From Sphagnum magellanicum (Eukaryota > Streptophyta > Sphagnopsida > Sphagnales > Sphagnaceae), in contig CM038910.1 of the NCBI GenBank assembly GCA_021904315.1, positions 20,780,256-20,844,255 of the forward strand: a stretch of DNA of 64,000 nt, given 5' to 3'. Below the pieces are notes generated by a model. It was given only the letters and a program-made list of their open reading frames with translations. It did no database searches and was not told the origin of the DNA. The first letter of the stretch is position 1. The number at the start of each line of letters is the position of its first letter. A program made the translations under genes and the position numbers. Below are positions 1 through 11,332 of this stretch, in pieces.

Positions 1-560
1 AATTATTGGTTAATTAGTAAATATTAATTATCTAATTTTTAGTATTATTTTAATTGATAGATTATAATTTTAAAAATCAATTTTTAGTTATTTATTTGAT
101 TATTTAAAAACCATTAATGAAATCTCATAACTAATAAGTTAATTAATTAATTAATATTTTAAATATTAATTAACTCATTGATATTTTTATTATTTAGGAA
201 ATTATTATTTAATAACTCATAATTCATTAGTTGGTTAATCATCTATTATTTAATTAATTATTTAATCATTTTAAAATTTTGAAATATTAATTAACAATGT
301 ATAACAAATATATGTTAATTGGTTATTATTTAGATAATAATAATAATTATTTTTATTTATTTATAGATATTGAAAAATATTAATGAAAATTTATAATTAA
401 TAAGTTGGTTATTTTATTATTAGCTAGTTAATTAGTTATGACTTAGATATTAATTATTTATTTAACTAGAATTTAACACTAATAAGTTAATTTAATGATT
501 AATATTTATCTAATATTTATTTTATATTTATAACTAATAAGTTGGTTATTTCCTTACTTA
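1..560. other. Extremely AT-rich intergenic tract
   Basis: Almost only A and T, with recurring TTAATTAA-like tracts (for example 139-154) and TAATAAGTTGG-like motifs repeated at several points. No coding potential or gene signal seen. It may be a decayed repeat or a matrix-attachment-like region. Confidence 0.5.
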
Positions 561-593
561 TCTACTTAGTGATATAATTTATAAAATAAAAAA

Positions 594-686
594 GGAGGAC
601 AAAAGATATGAGATAAACTTTGTAGTTGTAACCTAGTTTGCAACTAAGTTGCAACTTCAATTTTTATCCCATATGTTTTGTCCTCC
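594..686. repeat. Imperfect inverted repeat (hairpin)
   Basis: The left arm, 594-617, starts GGAGGACAAAAGATATGAGA. The right arm, 661-686, ends CATATGTTTTGTCCTCC and is its near-exact reverse complement. The 43-base spacer contains a second smaller self-complementary set around GTTGCAAC. It could be a small MITE or an inverted-repeat transcript source. Confidence 0.6.
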
Positions 687-1403
687 AATTCCTGTCTACT
701 TGCCTACCTACATAGTCCTACTTACCTAACTAAATATTGACTTTAATTCATTTTGACCAAAATTGAAATATGTCATGTGGCATATTGGTATTATGCCATG
801 TGTCATAGTCTAAAACCATTAAAATAGCTGATGAGGATTCACTATTTATTTTTGAAACAAAAAAATTCAAACATTTTTCATTTGCCATGTTTCCTTACGT
901 AAGTTGTTGATTTTTATATGGATGACAAACAATAATATACAAACATTGAAATATTTGTTGATTGTTGACTTCATCCACATTTGCAACTAGTGTTTTATGC
1001 AACTTGTTTAATGAAACTAAGCAATTTTTGGTAGTAGATGTCTTTTGTAACTAGAATATAATTACAAATGGTCATCGTTTTTTTTCAGTTTTTCTTTATT
1101 GATATTTGACGATTTAAAAGGGCCCATTTTGTAGTCGACAACAATAGGCAACACAAAATGTAAAATACAATGCATTTTTGGGGAAGAAAGAAGGTGATGA
1201 GGAAACATCAACTATATTGAACAATAGGATGGTGTCATTTGGCTACCTTGTTGCTTGCAAGCTTGCCATGTATGGTGATGGGGATTAGGTTTTAGTAGAA
1301 AATTTAAGTGCAATCCACATTTTGTTTTGTAGCCTTTTGGCAATTATGCCAAAATATCCCTCCAATTTTTTAAACACAATGGTAGAAGGCAATTTGAGGT
1401 TCA

Positions 1404-1640
1404 CTAAAAAGAAACACTGCTTCCAAGTTTCACCCATTGTTTCAAAGCTATAAATTCATGTGACCCTTTCAACTTTATTGTGACCCGACATGTATTCCAA
1501 ACCTTTTCCATTTTCTCCTTACACATGATTATATATGTAGCAAGGTTTTTCTCTCTAATTCTTGGCCCCATTTGTTGTCTCCTAATATTGTGTACAATTA
1601 GGTCAATTATGTGATCCACACACCATTTCATGCATTGTAA
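1404..1640 (-). pseudogene. hAT-like transposase fragment
   Basis: The minus-strand frame reads CDRLQCMKWCVDHIIDLIVHN and continues open for about 75 codons. The spacing Cys-x2-His-x-Ile-Asp-Leu resembles the C-x2-H-x-I/L-D-L block of plant hAT transposases. The same frame, with stops, recurs at 26100-25930 and near 35870-35700 inside the V blocks, showing that it belongs to a repeat family. No DDE residues or dimerisation domain were identified, so the assignment is weak. Confidence 0.3.
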
Positions 1641-1699
1641 CCTATCACACGTGACATGTCATGTTGTGGCCATGCATGTCATCATATCTTAATCCTTGG

Positions 1700-4600
1700 G
1701 TGTTGGTTTGCTTGGTTGGACCAAAAATATTGTCCAAGTGGTATTTATGGAACGTAATGAATATGTGAAATATTATCAATCACAAGAAAACTAAGAAACC
1801 AAAATGAAAATATTTAGTCCAAAGCAAAAAGATCAAGGTTATGCCAATGAATTCTTATGGAATTTAATTAAAGTGGTGTTGTGAATATATTTGTGAGGAG
1901 GAAATACTTGTACACATGTATTGGGTTTTATGTTTGGAAATGAAAACTATTAAAGGGTTGCCAATTAGTATTATTTAATAAGATGATAACAAATTTGCAT
2001 CTTGTGAGGACCTTATTGACCAATTTACATACAAGAAGGAACCCTTATGATGTGAGGAATGCAATGAAATGTCATTTTTTTGTCCACCTAACAAAATCAG
2101 TATGAGAAATTGTGTCCATTGTAACTTGTCTGATGTAACTAAAAAATGTTCAATGCAATTAGGAAGTAGTTGCATCAAACACATTCCTAGTTACAACATA
2201 CGTTTTTTAGTTACTTCGAACAAGTTTCAACAAGTGCAATCACAATCAAATGAGCCACAACAGGTGCAATCACAATCTACCTCTACGAAGTCTGATGCAC
2301 ATTGAATATTGTAGATGCATTTTATAGTCATTCTGCCCTCTTTCAGACTGACAACTGCTGCAAAACACTACAAATCCCCACTTTATGCTTGCTACCATTC
2401 CCGTGCATCCTTTGCCTGAACAACTAACACCTTCCCCACTCACTGTCCAGATTCTGGTCCAATTCTTGCAGCAAACTGGGCAGCTTCCTGAACCTGGCAT
2501 TCTCTGGGAAGAGCAAAGCAAGGCCCAAAGAAGTGCACCCAAGAAGAAGATGCCAAAAAGATCAGAGGTGGTATTATACGCAAAATCCAATGCACATTCT
2601 AGGAGGGGCTAATTGCATGCAGAGGTGAACCAGCAGACCCCATAGTGTGTCAGGAAATTTTCTCCCATGCTATAATCCATGCTGCCCTCTCCCTTCGCTT
2701 GACTTTTACAGGATCATGCTGCCTGAAATCCAAAGTCTTCTTTGCTTTTTCTTCTGTAAGTTCAGCAGAAGTTGGAAGATCGGACAGCTAATCTAGTTGC
2801 AAAGGACACATGTTGGAAATTCTGAAATTTCTATCAAGTTTATAGGCAGGGAGTTCTGAACACACAGGTGTGAAACTGCACCTAGTTGCTGAAGTTTTTC
2901 TAAAAGGAACCTCAAAACCTTTTGAGTTGACCAAGTGGTAGACAGTGAAGGAAAGAAAGTGAAAAAGATAACTCTGGCAAACTCTGTCTCTTGACACAAG
3001 GAACCATAGCATGCAATAATAAAAGCACAAGCAACAGAAAAATTGCTGGACAAATCTAATGTGCAGGTTCTCAGCTTTCAGTTATAGGTTAGTTGTCAGT
3101 GTCTCAAGTCTAGGAGGCCTCAGGACTGGGTGTGCAGATGGGTAGAGATTAGAGTGTAAACAGTGAGGAGGGTTTTTATCACCATCTTTGTCCTCTGGTA
3201 CTTGCACCATAGACACAGTAATCACTGAAACTTCCAAGACAAGTCTTCCAGCAACAGTTTCATGCAACAGCACCTACCGTGAACACAACACAAACATAAC
3301 TGGAAATTCTAAGCAAAACAAGCTACTACGGTGATCCACTAGAAACAAATGACCTTAGCACAATGAATACCTGTAATAAAGGGCATGAATCATTATGTTA
3401 GAAACACATGTTGAGGTTTTTGCAGCAGGGACCACTATCAAAATTTGGCACAAGGCAGTCTTGACTACAAATAGCATAGTGCTGCAGACATCATGTTCAC
3501 AAGTTTTCTTATACTATAGAATTGTGATATCACTTTCCCTTGACACATTTTCAAAGTCCACAAAATTGGTCTTTGCCACCCCATCTCACACACAATTTCC
3601 TTCAATAAACCAGGTATCAAGCAGAACTGTGACCATAAGGGTGACTACAATGGGAGGGTTTCCTAGAGTGGACACAGCAGAGAAGAATGTGCACCTTGAC
3701 TACCCATGATGACAGCATTGACTCCCAAGCATGCAACCTCCACATAGATTTGTTACTTCATATTAGAATCTTTGAAGGGTTATATGAAGAACTTGCGTCA
3801 TTAGCAACCCTCTTTGTAATATTTCCCCTGGCAGCCATGACAACAAAACGAAGAAACCTCTCAAAAGATTAAGGTTAAAGTGGAAGACCCAAATTGGTGC
3901 TCCAGAGACATGAAATATGGGCATGAGGACTCAAGTCACATTAACAACACCACAAAGGTATATTCAAAGTTTTATGAAGCATGATGCTTACAAGAAAAAG
4001 AGAACATGACGAAATGAGCCACAATATTTAAAATATTTTCAAGAACAATCATACAAGTAAGATATTTAAGATATTGAAGATGAGTATCCTATATGTCACT
4101 GTTTCTAAATATCTTAAATATGTTATTTATATCATTGTTCCCAAATATTTTTAATATTTTATTTGCCATTCATATATAAATGTGTATACATATGTATTTG
4201 AGCTCCGCAGTGCTATGCACTGCCAGTGACAATCAACTATTTTATTTTTTTCTTATGTTTTCATATGGTTTTCAATAACACATCATTATTTATGTCAATG
4301 TCAAATTTAAATTAAATTGATATACATTTCATGGACATGAAAAGACACATGTTATTTTGTTTTTTCATATCCATGTTGATGGATAGGGAAAAAGAACGAG
4401 GTAGTTATTTCTGAAATTGTCTTTGGAATGGTCCATAGACGATCATTTGAAGGATTCCAAAAAATCCCCCATATATCAGTTTTGATTACTTGTCAATGGA
4501 ATTTGAGAACTGGGCACCTAGGTAAGTCAATAGCCTCCCCATTTACTGAAATTCTCCCTACATTATATCTGCTTTCAGCTCCTGCATATGGAGAATAGAC

Positions 4601-5230
4601 AACACTGTTCAGAAATCCCAGCATCCAAAGTTCAGGAACTTGAAGCAAACAGAAAAGTGGATGAACCTCTAAACAACAATAACCGTCAGTTAACAACACA
4701 AGAGTTGCCCTTTGAGCCTGGAAGACCCTAACCAGTGAGTCCCTAATCTATTGGTCACATTGCCTATTGTCATCATTCACACATCATTTAGTCATTAGGA
4801 AGCTTAATTTATTTACCCCGAGCTAACTTCCTACCATCAACAGGTTGTCACGAAAGGTCCAAGAATTTTAATAGAATTTGAAGACAAGTCAAAAGACAAA
4901 TAGAAGGAGAAATGCCATGCCACTACAGAACAATTTCAGAGGGGCATTTTGCCTGGCAAGCTTGCACCCTTCACCCAATGCACAGTTTGCAAACCCACAA
5001 CCAAAGACCAAACAGTAAATACCACAATTTTCTGATCACCAAAAGGAAGGAAAGGAAGGACAAACAAATTTAGTTCATGCATGCAAGAGATTGCACCTTG
5101 CAATAAAAAAGAGTGGAAGACAACATCCTCATCATCTGACTTTTGCAAGCCTAAATGCTGCCTGGTGAGCATGTTGTCCAGTGAAATGCAGTCCTGAATG
5201 TTGTTTTCTGAGGTTCTTCCTAGGTAATGT
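1700..5230. other. Region without recognisable genes
   Basis: It contains only short open frames with no family resemblance. A minus-strand frame at 4699-4493 (YNVGRISVNGEAIDLPRC) looks protein-like but was not recognised. It is largely single-copy within this window and less AT-rich than the flanks (about 2300-3300 in particular). Confidence 0.4.
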
Positions 5231-5485
5231 TTCTGATCCCATTTTCACAATCCTTTGAACAGGTGAGGGAGCCTGGTCTCCATCTCTTTGACCAAACCAC
5301 TCACAAAGTCCTGCATGTTACACCAGGAGCCATTTGCAATCCGCCTTTACCAACTTTGTACAATCCTGGATCCAAATGTATTTCCCTACATTGCACACAA
5401 GAATTAGACAACTCTGGAACAAAATATACTATGTCTAACAACTTGTCTCCAGGAGCATAAAACTATTCAATTTTCTGGCTTTGGT

Positions 5486-5543
5486 TTAGAGACGGACATG
5501 AACGCAACCACCAATATTTCCAGAGCACATGAGAACCACATAC
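5486..5543 (-). other. Start of intron after the UBP zinc-ribbon exon, locus A
   Basis: The donor is CA|GTATGTGG directly after NKYKCDQ. The next UBP segment (normally a KA(R/K)K plus APN-type strand) could not be identified downstream, although sequence down to about 5240 is conserved with copies B and C. Confidence 0.3.
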
Positions 5544-7060
5544 TGGTCACACTTGTACTTGTTGGCACCATCCAACAGTTCAGTATCTGTGAATTCAGCA
5601 AGAGCATCCTCCACGAACTTAACGTTGCCTTGGATATCCAGAAGAAGATCCATCATGGGTTCATATCGATTAGATTCATGCAGGCACTGTATACACTTCA
5701 CCTGACAGCAGAACATCAGAACAGCACCCACATTAACCCTCTTCCTCCCCTACATCTCCAAGGATAAAATAGGATTAACTAGTTCTAGAAAAATATTAAT
5801 GTCTGATCAAACAGCAAGAGACCACGCAGATCCAGACTAAAGAAATCCATGACACACCAGATGGACATATGTATGTAGTGGATAGGTCAACCAGAGTACA
5901 GCAGTTCCTGTGTTGGAAAGATATCTTCACTCTAGTCTTGGGACTAATACCTCTGATTGCAGACACCCACCAAAATAGTGGTGAATAAGTGTCGTCTCTT
6001 GAATGGAATCATCAAGAGACTTTTCTGCAATAACCTTGTCCACGCAAATCATTTGCATCAAGTTCATAAACGGCATGTATCATCATCACCAGCAAACCAC
6101 ACACATCAATCAAGGCCATGGGTATGACCTCACAACATGCCAACCCACATGATGACATTCCAGACAACCTCTGCCCACATCAACACAGTGTGTTAGAAAA
6201 ATGCATACCAGTAATGTACCTGCTTGCACTGCTTGGGTCATATTTTCGTTGATTTCCCACATACAAAATAAAAATATTGACCTGCACCCATCTGCTGTTT
6301 CTTCTTAGGCTACACTGCTCTTGGTACTTCTCCCTGCTGCTGCTGTGTCTTGTCTACACTCTTAGTGTGGTTTGCTAGTTCCTCTGCCTGATTTCTGGGT
6401 TTAACTTCCAACATCTGTTTCTTTTAAGGGTTAGCTTCTAGCTCAGCCTTTTGCTGCTGCTGAAGATAAGCTGCTTCTTCCTCAGCCATTTTCTGGCTCT
6501 TAGCCTCCTCGTCCTCCTCAGCCTGACTTCTCGTATCTGCAGCTTCATTCCCAGCCCGCTTCCTCCGTTCAATCTCCAATTCAGCTTGCTTCCTAGCGTC
6601 AGATTCTTCCCCTTCCCATTTCCTGTTTGCAGCTTCAATCTCCACCTGCTTCCTAATGTGAGCTTCATCCTCTGCCTGTTTCCTGTTTGCAGCTTCAAGC
6701 TCCGCTTGCTTCTTGTTTGGAGCTACAAGCTCCGCCCCCTTCCTCTTGTTGACAGCTTCCAACTCTGCATCCTCTCTGAGTTTAACTTCAGACTTCATCT
6801 GCTTTCTGTAGTCACCTTCTCCTCTTACTCCTACTGCTCCTCAACATCTGTGTTCAGCTCTGGAAATGTCTGACTGCTTCAACCTTTTGGATTCCTCTTC
6901 CCACCTGCCGGGCTTGCTCCTCTATTGCCACGCACTGCAGCCTAACAAACTCTTCTTCTCTCGCCTTGTTGGACTTCCGTGAGCACAATAATCACAACAA
7001 ATTGACCGCTATAAGGAGAGGCAACAGCACAGCTGGGATCTCAGAAGAGGAGTCTACATT
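5544..7060 (-). pseudogene. Degraded plant UBP15/16-type ubiquitin-specific protease, copy A
   Basis: It lies about 60 bp downstream of the TRN1-like gene on the same strand. In order: an N-terminal hydrophobic segment (SSEIPAVLLPLLIAVNLL) with an in-frame TGA at 6994-6992; then KAREEEF-type basic/acidic sequence; a coiled-coil ORF (6798-6424); an exon piece ending FGGCLQSE at 5951; and an exon 5701-5544 encoding VKCIQCLHESNRYEPMMDLL and ending NKYKCDQ at a GT donor. These match the zinc-ribbon and palm part of plant MYND-UBPs. The MYND segment and much of the catalytic region are missing, removed by a deletion of about 1.25 kb at about 6062 relative to copy B. Catalytic Cys and His boxes were not found. 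Confidence 0.65.
6424..6798 (-). CDS. Charged coiled-coil ORF within UBP-like locus A
   Basis: 124 codons from an ATG at 6798. It is built of degenerate 10-residue units of the type QAELEAANRK, with many Glu, Lys and Ala and Trp once per array, ending in a QQQQ stretch and EANP. The 30-bp units make it a coding minisatellite that should form a long charged helix. It sits between the N-terminal membrane segment and the missing MYND part of the UBP-like locus, so it may be an expanded insert of that protein rather than a separate gene; its frame differs from that of the membrane segment. Function not recognised. Confidence 0.4.
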   Translation of the reverse strand: MKSEVKLREDAELEAVNKRKGAELVAPNKKQAELEAANRKQAEDEAHIRKQVEIEAANRKWEGEESDARKQAELEIERRKRAGNEAADTRSQAEEDEEAKSQKMAEEEAAYLQQQQKAELEANP

Positions 7061-7122
7061 CTAAGAAATGGCATGTTTGGACAGAAACCCCAAGATTCAA
7101 TCCCTCTAGTGTACAGTCCTAC

Positions 7123-10100
7123 CTAACGTGGACATGGAAATCCATCCAGTTCCCCAACACGCATGCCTTGGTCAAAATGTTTTTGACAGATCCATCCCAA
7201 TTCTCCTGTTTGTCTCCCATGTGTGTCCTTGTAGACCACCCTCTGCAACCCAAATTGTGTTAAAATGACTTTATCCTTCAGAAAGTTCACCAACCATTGC
7301 TCTGCAGAAACACTTTCTGCTGTTCTGATGGCAGATGCCTCATTCCTCACAAGCTTTCCAGGGGTGACAGTGGCCCAGTCTATTGGTGTTTCTTTTAGCA
7401 CACCTTCACCAAGCACAACAACAGCCTTTCCATATTCCATTTTAGGATTTGGAACCATGTTCCCCGGCCCCATTGTAATGTGTGCTCCCACTTGGACAGC
7501 CAACAAAACCCATTTCAACCCCTCCTTCACCAACTCGTGAACTTTCTTCCAATTCTCATCTTGGAGGATCACTTGACAACCAGCTTGTCCTTCAACTATG
7601 TGCTCCTGTCCCTTGTATTCACAAAGTAGATGAAGTTGAAGAGCTTTCATCCCTGGAACCAGTTTTGTGATCAATTTTTGTTTGAAACTGCCATCTCCTG
7701 TTGTGAAGAGTACAATCCGTGGAACTGGGCGTTGTGAGGAGTTTACAATCAAGTTGTGGATGAATCTAGTCACTGGTAAACCTTCATCCCTCAGAAGCTT
7801 GTGAGTATCATGAACAGTATCGTTTGTATTATGAACAACAACTGCTAGGTGTTGAACTTCATGAGCTAGTTCCCTCAGTGCCTGATTCTGCTCTTGTGAA
7901 GGTTCTTCTGTGATCTTCATGTCCAATGTCTTGGAAGAACTTGATGTTGCCCATCCTCTTGTGGTCATAGCCACTTCATCATGGACACCATCAACCTCAT
8001 CAATTTGCAACGCTTGCTTACGTCTTTCCACTACCTCCTCTCTCTCTCTCCTGCCCATAAGCATCACAGCACGTTCATTCTCACGAAGAATCACATTCTC
8101 CCCTTGTTTCAACTCACCCCATGGGTGTTCATATTCATTCCCATGAGAAAAAACATTTCGCTTCAACTCTTCCAAAAGCACAGATTGGCCTTGTCGCTCC
8201 TTGAAAGACATGCAATTTTTCACACACATTGTGCGAATAACACCTTCCACAAGTACAACACCCTGACATCCATCGGTGGCAATACAACGTTCTAGAATTT
8301 TGTCCATAATATGCTCATGAACAATATCTAAAGCGTTGTCAAAACTCTTGGATTTGGAGTGTACCAACACATCAATGTGGGTGCCCACATCTGCATTGTA
8401 ATCCACTACAACTTCTACACCATTGAGCATTATATAAATGAAGTTATTTTTGGGTTCATACAAGGCTCTCATGTTCATGTCCTTCTCCAACGTTAAGAAT
8501 TGGTTGTGCAAAAATACCTGTAGGAACATCAATCAATCGCAGAATCAAAGGCAAAATCAAATGAAGGACCAAATTAACTTGAAATAGAGAGCTTCAGGAC
8601 TGTAGATCATTACAGGGTCTTGCATTAGTCTTCTAAATTATTTGGAATTTAAGTTGGCATTCCCCACATGAGTTTGACCGCAAAGTTCCCTAACTCAACT
8701 ATTCGGGAATGGGAACAAAGTACCTGCAATCGACAAAAGAGACCTCGAGGTATGAATGTATGCTCTGGGTCAGCACATTGGAGCCTCCTTCCGAAGTAGA
8801 TGGAATTCTGACTGACATGTGACCAATTCCATGAGCCTGCTTCTTGATGAATGTCCAAAATTGTTGGGATGAACAATTTGTCAACACCATGAGATGTGGT
8901 TGTGTCCTCAAAACACAACTCTAACCTCAACATAAGGTGCACCAAATTCTCTGGTGTGACATCCAAGGCACTTCCACCATAACCAAGCTCACGAGAAGAT
9001 TTCAGTGAATCAGCCAAAACGTTTATCAAGTATGCCCTCTGTGTGAAACCATCTGGGTCTGTTGCGGCCACCAGTTTCCTACGATCCCAACTTAGCTTGA
9101 TCAGGTGGCCCATCACCCGGTGGCAAAACCAATCCAGATCCACAACTAGAAAGTCAAGATCTTCAAAGTAGATGACATCTCCCGAATTGTGCATGCTTGT
9201 TGCCACTGCTTTACGTCTTGCTTCTACCATACTTCCTTCATCAGTTATTTTGACCAACCCTGGCAAATCTGTTTCCTGGCACAGGTCTGAAAAGGTTTTC
9301 CAATTCATCATCGGACTTTTTGGATTTCTCACCATCCAACCCTTCAAGGTTGATCTCACATTACTGCACACCTTATACACAGGTGGCAATGCTTTGAGAA
9401 GATTTACAATGTTGTCTTCAATAACACTAGCCACATTGCTACCTGATTGAGTAGAGAAGCCCTCGACGGCAATTGGTTCCGACCACACATCTAGCAATTC
9501 TGCAAATTGCTCTTTCAAACTTTCGACACTCCCTTGTGCGAGAGCATCAAGCCCATCAACTTTGTCGGAATGAGTCAAGACCACGATCACCTTTGGTTTG
9601 AAGGAAATTGTTCTTCGACTCTTGGAAGCAATGAATCGAAGCCAATACTCCAACTCTTTCTTGATCTCTATGGGTCGTTTGAGCGTCTCCTTTGAAGGGG
9701 ATCCCTTATCTCTCAATACATATGGACTACAAACTAGAAGGAACAAGGATGGGTTACCTGTGTCGCTTAGATCAGGAAGCATGAAATAATGGAACCCATG
9801 GAACTCTTCCTGACCCCCCATGTCCCAAATAGACCATGTAATCCCTTCACTACTTTTCAAGCTGTGTACCTCAATTCCACGTGTGCGGTGTGTAAGTTGT
9901 TTGCGTCCTTGGATTAGTCGTTGACCCCCATCAATCGTCTTCATCATGAAATCTGTGCATGGATTGAGAATGCTCTTGCTGATCGTGCTTCTGTGTTCAA
10001 TGGAACGGACGACCGCCTTTCGCAAGGTTGTTTTGCCTACATAATTCCACAATAAATAGGTGCATTCATGTGCCATGAACAGAAGATTTCAAAAAAAAAC

Positions 10101-11332
10101 ATTCTACTATAAATCAATCATAAATTATAAGTTCCATGTGACAACATGATTCAGGCAATGACAATGTTTCAAACACAAACACATTGATGTCCTCTAGTTT
10201 AACCAAGAGAGATTTAAGACATACCCGCATATGGAAAGCCGCAAAAAATTACTCTTGCAGATGTTGGCTTGGCCATCTCCAGCTCCTTGGTATGTAACAC
10301 CTTGTACATCTCATTTCTTCGTAGTTGTTCCTTGATGGCCAAACTCTTGCCCGCATGATCCAAAGGAGTTGCACCCAAATTTATATCTTTCAAGGTGAAA
10401 TTGACCAGTAGAACATCCATGATGGCAGGAAACACAGAGCCCTTTACACCATCACAACCAAATAGGCCTAAGGATTCGAGGGAATGGTTTTCTACAAGTG
10501 ATTGTATCAGTTCTTCCGCATCTGATTCACTTCTTAGAGACTTTGTCAAATCAAGATGTTGTATGGAAGAATTTTTCCGAAGCATCCTTGCAAAGGTAGC
10601 ACCAACTGATCTCATAGCAGGAAGGTCCGGTCCTTCAGGACCGGTGAGTATATCAGAAAGTCCCGTAACTCCAAGAGTGGTGAGTGTAGAGTTGGCTTGG
10701 TGCCCATTTTCGTCCATAATCAATGGTTGGACAAGTTCCTCCAAATCTAATTCCCCAGAAAAAAAAGAGGGGTACTTTAATTGAAGAATTTGAAGGGTGT
10801 GATTCATCTTGAGTGCGTTGCCAAAACCAGAATGCTTCTCTCTATCATCATCGTTAGATAGCTCGAGAATGAAACGTTTGAGGCCTATATTATGACAAAG
10901 CATAACCACACATTTGTCCACAAGCGACTTGTACCAAAGATGAGGTTTACAAAACTCAGCACTCACTATGGTATGATTGGTGCAGAGATCTTGCAAAAAC
11001 TGTTCAATAACATCACAGCTAACATATCGTCCAAAATATCCTTTCACATAAATGGCCTTCACATTAGTGCTCTCAACGACTGTAGACACCAATTTCATCA
11101 GATCATCATAAGTTGAAAGATGCCACTCGTCTTCAACATCTCTATCAACTTGCGGTTCCTCAAGCCGGCCTTCGCTAGAATCAGCTTTGCATTGATGATA
11201 TCTCATTTTCAAAGTGATCTCTTCACTTATCGCACCCTTATAAGTAATGTTAAACAATTCCACCACGACATCGCTAGCTGTAAGGATTCTCGAAACCTCT
11301 TGGACAACATCAGTGACGATTGCGTCTGCCAT
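7123..11332 (-). CDS. TRN1-like: TORNADO1-like LRR-Roc-COR (ROCO family) protein, copy A
   Basis: Three exons on the minus strand: 11332-10225, 10036-8724 and 8517-7123, joined by GT-AG introns of 188 and 206 bp, predicting 1271 residues. The start chosen is the ATG at 11332 (MADAIVTDVV); the same frame is open only 9 bp further upstream, through TTG codons. Residues about 90-340 form RI-type leucine-rich repeats. The Walker A motif GFPYAGKT (365-372) spans intron 1. DMGGQ (441-445) is the G3 motif, and THSD (524-527) replaces NKxD as is usual in Roc domains. A COR-like region follows to about residue 807. Exon 3 gives a variable linker and a conserved C-terminal block rich in Trp and Lys. 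Plant TORNADO1/LOP1 has the same order and a similar size (about 1380 residues) and acts in auxin-linked patterning; whether this paralogue does so is unknown. The frame is intact, so it is probably functional. The divergence of its LRRs from copy B suggests a recognition role, by inference. Confidence 0.85.
10037..10224 (-). other. Intron 1 of copy A, splitting the Walker A codon
   Basis: The donor reads GTATGTCT at 10224 and the acceptor ends TGTAG at 10037. It is a phase 1 intron, falling inside the last Gly codon of GFPYAG, so exon 1 gives GFPYA plus one base and exon 2 gives the rest of Gly followed by KTTLRK. The equivalent intron of copy B is 45804-45986. Only the spliced form makes a complete GxxxxGKT. 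Confidence 0.85.

Noticed and set aside
5498-5767. Plus-strand ORF opposite the UBP zinc-ribbon exon (also 58726-59022)
   Set aside because: The minus strand matches a known family with correct splice sites. The plus strand matches nothing.
6451-6873. Plus-strand Leu/Phe/Ser-rich ORF opposite the coiled coil (also 42311-42703 and 60956-61378)
   Set aside because: It is the antisense reading of the 30-bp Glu/Lys repeats, which gives hydrophobic peptide automatically. There is no independent sign of coding.
7265-8295. Plus-strand open frames opposite exon 3 of the TRN1-like genes (also 42958-44062 and 61770-62773)
   Set aside because: They recur only where the minus-strand coding sequence is conserved, have no family resemblance and no splice context. 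They are antisense shadows of the real exons.
8724-10036. Plant NLR (NB-ARC) resistance gene, because of GKTTLRKA
   Set aside because: The next motif is DMGGQEEFH, a G3 motif of small GTPases, followed by THSD. There are no kinase-2, RNBS, GLPL or MHD motifs, and a COR-like region follows. This is Roc-COR, not NB-ARC.
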